Origin: Tomocerus qinae
Lineage: Eukaryota; Arthropoda; Collembola; Entomobryomorpha; Tomoceridae
Reading direction: 5' to 3'
Assembly (NCBI GenBank): GCA_020055645.1
Contig: CM034546.1
Span: 43,834,001-43,898,000, forward strand
DNA: 64,000 nt
Below are positions 58,730-64,000 of this stretch, piece by piece (position 1 is the stretch's first letter; every line of letters begins with the position of its first letter). The notes under the pieces were generated by a model. That model was not told where the DNA came from. It was given only the letters and a program-made list of their open reading frames with translations, and ran no database searches. Made by a program: the position numbers and the translations under genes.

Positions 58730-59820
58730 ATCTCACACATTTTTCAAAAAAGTCATGGACATAAACCAATATTAATTTGACCAGATTTCCTTTCTGAAGA
58801 CAAAAAAAATAATACTTTCATACCGTAAAAATCTTTATATACAAACTATTAACTTCATAATTTTTTTATTTCGAGCAACCCAAAATATAATATTGAAATA
58901 ATCTGATACCGAAATTTACTTAATACTAAAAGAAATTTCTTCAACGTATAATTTTATGAATTTTTTCAGCAAGTACAAACAGAAAATGATTTTCAAGCAA
59001 TAACTATAAGTTTAATTAAATCGTCTTGCAGGAAATTAAAGCCGTTAATGTTTTTGGTAAACCATAATGAAATGATCAAGCATTGTAATACTAATCTATT
59101 ATTACATTCATATTTAATCTATTTTATAAAAGAAATGTCAATGTACAATTAAATAAAATAAGATAAATTTCTCTAAGAACAACAAATTAAAATATTCAAG
59201 TGCAATTAATAAAAAATTACTTACCAGAAACGCTCTTAATGATATTTTGTTATAAATTGTTGTATATAGTTTTGAGACTAAAGACTCAATAGTTTTGAGA
59301 AGGTGCATGTTTGGGATTAGATACCCAAAATTGTAAGTTACAAAAATAGACTTCTTGGTATGTTCAACAATCCAAGCAAACAATTGTAGTCGAAAGGCTT
59401 AATTACAAGCAAGTCGATGCTCGACAGACACGCCATACTTGATTCCAAGGTCCAATCATCACATGTTCATATCCATTTAAGCCAATTGTCTTTACATTCA
59501 GTTTTACTGAAAACAACATATATCGTAAATGTTGTAATCGTTATTGTCATAACAATTTGTAATATGTATTATGTGTGCAGTTGGTAATAATAAATGACAG
59601 AACGATACTTAATCATAGTGTTAGAAAATGATGTTATTTGTTATTATTAATTCAATTACAGATATAATCATAAATACACATAGTAGTGCAATGCAGTTGA
59701 TATTAGATATCACGAAGTTGTTACACTACATTTTCCTAGACGAAATTCATATCTTACATACAATGCATCTCGCTATCTTGGTATAGTGTAAGCAACATTA
59801 ACTATCTTAAAACTGCCTAT
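58730..59820 (-). promoter_or_regulatory. Upstream region of fusion gene copy 2 with non-coding exon
   Basis: Homologous to 53800-55130 upstream of GTPase copy 2 (see there). The minus strand has a donor at 59225 and an acceptor (TTAATTAG) near 58640, giving a 5' UTR intron of about 580 bp. The matched region continues upstream of the exon, so it should include promoter elements. Confidence 0.65.
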
Positions 59821-60541
59821 ATGATGTACTAGTGAACCCAGCTAAGGGGTGAACCTAGTACTCAAGAAAAATTCAGCAGGCCACCAATCACAGTAATAAA
59901 AACAATTCCGAAAAAATCATCGGTATTTCCCATTGGTTATTATATTGAATTTGTAAATACAATAATTTAAATATACTTTTATTTTCTTCAGCGGTTGGAA
60001 AAATTAGCTGCAGTTCCAAATTCCTGATAAAAAGGAATTTACTAAACTACAACAATAACTGTAGATCGCAGCATCAATCAAATACAGGGGACAATGAAAG
60101 ACTCCATTTTTAATAACCAGCTCAAAAAGTTACCAAAAAGTTCCCATTTAAAATCAGAAAAATAAGATTCCCCCTGGGATTTAGGAAAAACGTATAAATC
60201 CCGTGAGTACAACTTACGGATGAATATTTTTAAAAGGTAAATAGTGGCCCCCGGTACTGTTATTTAATTGTGCAAAAAGGTGTGCAAGCTGGCACAAAGG
60301 AATCAAGGGGGTCCAGGGGTAATAAAAAGTAAAACCAACTCGATTTAAGTTTGTCGATTTAACAGAACCAATTTGGATTAGGAGCTTTGAAATGCTAATT
60401 AATGCGCACATTACGAAATGTTCCCTTTCGCCAATCATTTCATTCTAACAAAATCATATTATTATGTAAATTTCAATTTTTGTTTTGATGTTAAAATAAT
60501 ATAGGCTCCCAGTACCATTGCTGAATTTCAAAATGATTATG
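59821..60541. other. Intergenic, nothing recognised
   Basis: AT-rich, no supported gene or repeat. Confidence 0.3.
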
Positions 60542-60873
60542 CATATCGTCCTTTAAGGAACCAAATAGCCTATCTCCACTTTTCGTTTTGTGTACGAAAT
60601 AGCCTAAATCCATTTTTCGTTTTGTGGACGAAATAGCCTATCTCCATTTTTCGTTTTGTGGACGAAATAGCCTATCTCCATAGCCTAGACACTCTCTACA
60701 TAGCACCTATACATGGCGCAGCATTTAGGCTCCATGGCGTTTAGGCTATTTCGTCCACAAAACGAAAAATGGAGATAGGCTATTTCGTCCACAAAACGAA
60801 AAATGGAGATAGGCTATTTCGTCCACAAAACGAAAAGTGGTGATAGGCTATTTGGTTCCTTAAGGGACGATAT
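60542..60873. mobile_element. Foldback minisatellite element, copy 3
   Basis: 332 bp, ends ATATCGTCCTTTAAGGAACC / GGTTCCTTAAGGGACGATAT. Left arm three to four tandem units of about 35 bp (tttttcgttttgtggacg plus aaatagcctatctcca), right arm three units inverted, short unique centre. Confidence 0.85.
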
Positions 60874-60979
60874 CATTGTCTAATTTCGAAATAACCTAAT
60901 GTTGTTTACCCATATTGGACTTCCTTGTTTTATGAAACATGCATTGCATACGCGCATGTGCATTGCAACAAAATGCCGC

Positions 60980-61031
60980 ATTGTCCATGGCATAGATAGA
61001 TACATAGATAGATAGATAGATAGATAGATAC
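60980..61031. repeat. (gata)n microsatellite
   Basis: Run of about ten gata units with one change. Confidence 0.9.
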
Positions 61032-61659
61032 CTGCGACATAGGAATAAATAATTTTATTATATAGAGATACCTATCTGTTTGTAATTGTATTGTACTCTA
61101 GAATCGTACCGACCGCGGTCGGTCGACCGGAGACCCTTTAATAATTAAAAAGAGCAGGTAATGTATATAGGTATACTCTTTCCCGATATGCATCAACATC
61201 AACTAAATATATAATACATAATATTATTTTAAGGTTTATGGTCCTTTTATGGACTATGGTTGGTGTTGGTACTTAAATCATAAAAATATTTATTTACAGG
61301 GACCTCATCATCAGTACCAGGAACTGCCAGGAAGAGGATTGTTTCTTATCTGCATATGATACACAATCCACTTTGCCTACCTATAACACACAAGGTTTTG
61401 ATAGGACACAATTTGCAAGCAAATAAGTGGTGTACAACATTATAATAATCTGTTGATATTGAGTTGGTGGTAATATTATAGTAATGGTGTTGCTCTACGG
61501 CTATCGATGAAAAAAGTTTTATATTATAGCAAATTTTATTTAAAATACTTCGGGTTATAAATAACTACTACTTATACTAATTGAACACGACCGCAAAATA
61601 TTTCTAGTTGTCTACAGTTTTGTATTATATTGGAAACGTCTATATATGCTAGCATGCCA
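61032..61659. other. Intergenic, 3' flank of receptor-like gene
   Basis: AT-rich; includes a short palindromic ccgaccgcggtcggtcg near 61110. Probably the 3' UTR of the minus-strand receptor-like gene lies at its right end. Confidence 0.35.
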
Positions 61660-63078
61660 TTATTTCAAAGCTTTTACAGTGGTTTTTCGACACCTAGTTT
61701 TACATAGATTAATAAAATATTCTGAAAAGAAAACAAAAACTGAGGCTGATAGAATAAATAGGTGAAGTAAAAATATCTGCACAATTTGAGAATATAGAGA
61801 AACAGGTTCGGCCTCATTTTTGTTGATTGGTGGACAAGTATGCTTGACTTGGCAAGTAAGGAAATAAAAGCTATAATATTCCACCCAAAAAGTGTAAATT
61901 CCATTTTGCCTCATTCTATTGCTTTCCCGGTAAAACAAATGTTTCATTTTGGAGGTATACAATATATATGAATTTCTAGAGTCAAAAGGTTCAATAACTT
62001 TATTACAGTTCCAATCTGGGTGTTTTGGCCTAACAAAGGAGTTGAGAAAGGAATCAACATTTAAATCTAGAACTGCAATGCCGTAATTATTTTTTGGGTC
62101 TTCTACTGCGTCGATAGAGACATTTTTTGGACTAGTGTAAATATCGATCTCTTTGGAAACAAGACTTGTATTATATTTGTCCTTCAATTTATGTTTCGTG
62201 AAAAGATGTAGAAGGTCAGTTCCTTGTATTATTTTGATTCCATTTCTTGTGTAGTGCGTTTCAAAGAATTTATAACCACTGTTAATAAAGTCTTTAAAGG
62301 TTTCAATGACTTTAGGTTTAGGTGGTACAATTATATCTCCAGTTACATAAGTTTCATAACATGTAAGAATAATGACAGACGCAAAAGACAAAAATAAATA
62401 TAATTTAACTCTGCTCGTGACTTCTTGACGCACAAGTATTGAGAAAGTGACAAAAATACCATCTATTATAGCATAAAATGCAAACTTTTTTGTCATAAAC
62501 ATAGAAACGACTCCAAAAGTAAATACCAATAATAGCCAGACGTGCATTTGGAACGGATTGAGCCATACTGAATTATTAAATCCTTGTAGCTTTATGTGCT
62601 TATCACAATACACAATTTCTCTATTTACTTGTACTAGGTAGAAAACCTCATAATATTTCTTTGACGTTTTTGCCATTTCTTGAAATGTTGTGTATTTGAC
62701 ATTTACATCTATACATACATGGCTTACAGGTTTCTTACTGTCTGGACTATCGATTACATAAAGTGAACCATTCAATCTGGTATTTATATCTATCATTAGT
62801 CGGATGATTGGTCTGCATAGGTTGTAACGCGTTTGACTTTGATTGTAATGCTTACACTTATTAACTGGTGATGTATTAACCATAACTGCAAATTTATTTA
62901 AGTTCGAGTTCAACTCCGTCCCGAAATTGCTCATTTGTTCACTAAGTAATCCGTATTCGCCCGGAACTTTTACGAATAATTGATTACAAAATGCACAATA
63001 TAACAATATCTTGAGGTTTGGGTCTTTGATGTCAGGTAAATGAATAAAATAGTACTGCGCATTTAAAGATTCACCCAT
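61660..63078 (-). CDS. Divergent ionotropic-receptor-like membrane protein (472 aa, 5' end uncertain)
   Basis: Resembles the ion channel and ligand-binding part of insect ionotropic receptors, chemosensory relatives of glutamate receptors in the plasma membrane. Seen, counting from ATG 63078: extracellular first half of the ligand-binding domain (1-175); TM1 MHVWLLLVFTFGVVSMFM (about 177-196); pore-like loop (about 201-217); TM2 VKLYLFLSFASVIILTCYET (about 224-243) followed by VPPKPKVIETFKDF, typical of the IR S2 start; S2 domain; TM3 IVQIFLLHLFILSASVFVFF (about 432-452). The glutamate-contact residues of iGluRs are not evident, as in most divergent IRs. No amino-terminal domain is seen. The frame is open beyond the ATG, and an upstream exon (63164-63355) is possible, so the true start may lie further right. 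No known partner nearby. Confidence 0.7.
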   Translation of the reverse strand: MGESLNAQYYFIHLPDIKDPNLKILLYCAFCNQLFVKVPGEYGLLSEQMSNFGTELNSNLNKFAVMVNTSPVNKCKHYNQSQTRYNLCRPIIRLMIDINTRLNGSLYVIDSPDSKKPVSHVCIDVNVKYTTFQEMAKTSKKYYEVFYLVQVNREIVYCDKHIKLQGFNNSVWLNPFQMHVWLLLVFTFGVVSMFMTKKFAFYAIIDGIFVTFSILVRQEVTSRVKLYLFLSFASVIILTCYETYVTGDIIVPPKPKVIETFKDFINSGYKFFETHYTRNGIKIIQGTDLLHLFTKHKLKDKYNTSLVSKEIDIYTSPKNVSIDAVEDPKNNYGIAVLDLNVDSFLNSFVRPKHPDWNCNKVIEPFDSRNSYILYTSKMKHLFYRESNRMRQNGIYTFWVEYYSFYFLTCQVKHTCPPINKNEAEPVSLYSQIVQIFLLHLFILSASVFVFFSEYFINLCKTRCRKTTVKALK

Positions 63079-63566
63079 GGCCACCACACAATTCTCTTTT
63101 CTTCCACAGACAATGAGAAATATTTCAATAATTTCAATAATGCTGCCTAGTCCTTGTATACAATCATAAATAACCTCTCGTTACCTTTGTTATATTTTTT
63201 AAAGCACGTACATTCCATTTCAACATGATTAGATGCACAGGAAATAGTATTTTCGCCCAGAAATGTCTGAAATGGAAATTTGTGTATTTAAATACAATAT
63301 TAAGAATTAATATGTGTCGAAACTTTAAAACTGTTCTAAAATATACCAGCACCATATTTTCGTTTGGTAAAGAAGTTAAAAATTGGGTAATTTAAACTAC
63401 TGGTATTTATGGTCTTCCTAGAAGCAAATCAGTTATTGTGTTTCAATGAATGTACAGGAAAAGACAATAAGTTAGAGTAAGACCTTCAATTAATACACAG
63501 TATTCTTTTAAGCCAATCCAAGGCTTTCACATTTCAATCAATGCAATTATTAAAACATGCCCTGAA
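63079..63566. other. Upstream of receptor-like gene, possible 5' exon
   Basis: Contains a minus-strand open stretch at 63164-63355 with a GTAACG donor-like site, which could be a first exon of the receptor-like gene. I could not find a phase-consistent acceptor, so it is not joined to the CDS. Confidence 0.3.
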
Positions 63567-63702
63567 AACGTGTTTCGTGAAACGTGAAAGCGTGTATTCG
63601 TGTTTCATAAAAGCGTGTATTCGTGTTTCGTAAACGCGTGTATTCGTGATTCGTAAAAGCGTGTATTAATGTTTTGTGAAAGCGTGTATTCGTGTTTCGT
63701 GG
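63567..63702. repeat. About 28-bp tandem repeat (gcgtgtattcgtgtttcgta)
   Basis: Five diverged units of about 27-29 bp, each with gcgtgtattcgtgtttcgt and a variable spacer. No coding. Confidence 0.85.
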
Positions 63703-64000
63703 ATGTAATGTCTTCATCCATAAGTGTTAAAAGTAAAAGAGCGTATAATATGCTGGTATGAATGATAAATACATTACATGAAAAGTTAATGCGATTATTA
63801 CTCCTATAGTCTTAATGCCCTAAAAACATTATGCATATTAAGTGTGCACGTCTTTAAAAGTTAACTGCCCTATTTATTGTATACGAAAATGGGATTTACC
63901 TTTGATATTGGAAAAACCGATAGTTTTATAATATTAAGAATTTTGACTTCGTAGTGAAGAGTGATGGTTTTTAAACGAATCTCAAGTGGATCTTATTTTA

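Noticed and set aside
63567-63702. CRISPR-like or promoter array
   Set aside because: Units abut with decayed copies and no unique spacers; simple tandem repeat.
1-64000. Endogenous virus, LTR retroelement or Polinton
   Set aside because: No reverse transcriptase, integrase, protease, capsid, envelope or DNA polymerase B motifs and no long terminal direct repeats were recognised.

Overview
The window looks like a segment of an arthropod, most likely insect, nuclear genome. It is AT-rich, its genes carry short spliceosomal introns, two tandem genes are insect-type aldehyde oxidases, one gene resembles a divergent ionotropic receptor, and many small DNA transposons (hAT, Mutator-like, foldback MITEs) and tRNA-derived repeats lie between and inside genes. 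The species cannot be named from the sequence alone.

Layout. 0.3-9.7 kb (minus): aldehyde oxidase copy A, 27 exons, one in-frame nonsense codon and introns with at least four MITEs. 12.2-20.1 kb (minus): aldehyde oxidase copy B, the same 27 exons, intact, 1281 aa. 21.5-28.4 kb: no intact gene; two Mutator-like transposon remnants, foldback MITEs, a 20-bp satellite and a broken fragment of a large GTPase gene. 28.4-31.3 kb (plus): a compact 122-aa PHD-finger gene with a MITE in each intron. 32-34 kb: foldback elements. 34-59 kb (all minus): a duplicated two-gene module. 59-64 kb: repeats and a divergent ionotropic-receptor-like gene (minus).

The most interesting part is the 34-59 kb module. 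Each unit has a RING / SINA-like / cyclophilin fusion gene (450 and 460 aa) followed on the same strand by a long GTPase / coiled-coil gene (about 1300 aa). A RING E3 domain joined to a cyclophilin recalls primate TRIM5-CypA restriction factors, but the middle here is SINA/SIAH-like and the fusion is independent. Most of the peptide-binding residues of the cyclophilins are replaced, so they look like binding rather than isomerase domains. In the second unit, about 1.1-1.3 kb of upstream DNA, including a probable non-coding first exon with its splice donor, is shared between the fusion gene and the GTPase gene, which suggests joint regulation. GTPase copy 1 keeps a canonical P-loop but has a frameshift and a 980-bp palindromic insertion near its 3' end; GTPase copy 2 has a long open frame but an altered P-loop. 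This pattern of fusion, duplication, decay and pocket divergence would fit a fast-evolving defence or conflict locus, but that function is inference only.

No retroviral, LTR or Polinton-like element, CRISPR array or rRNA gene was recognised.
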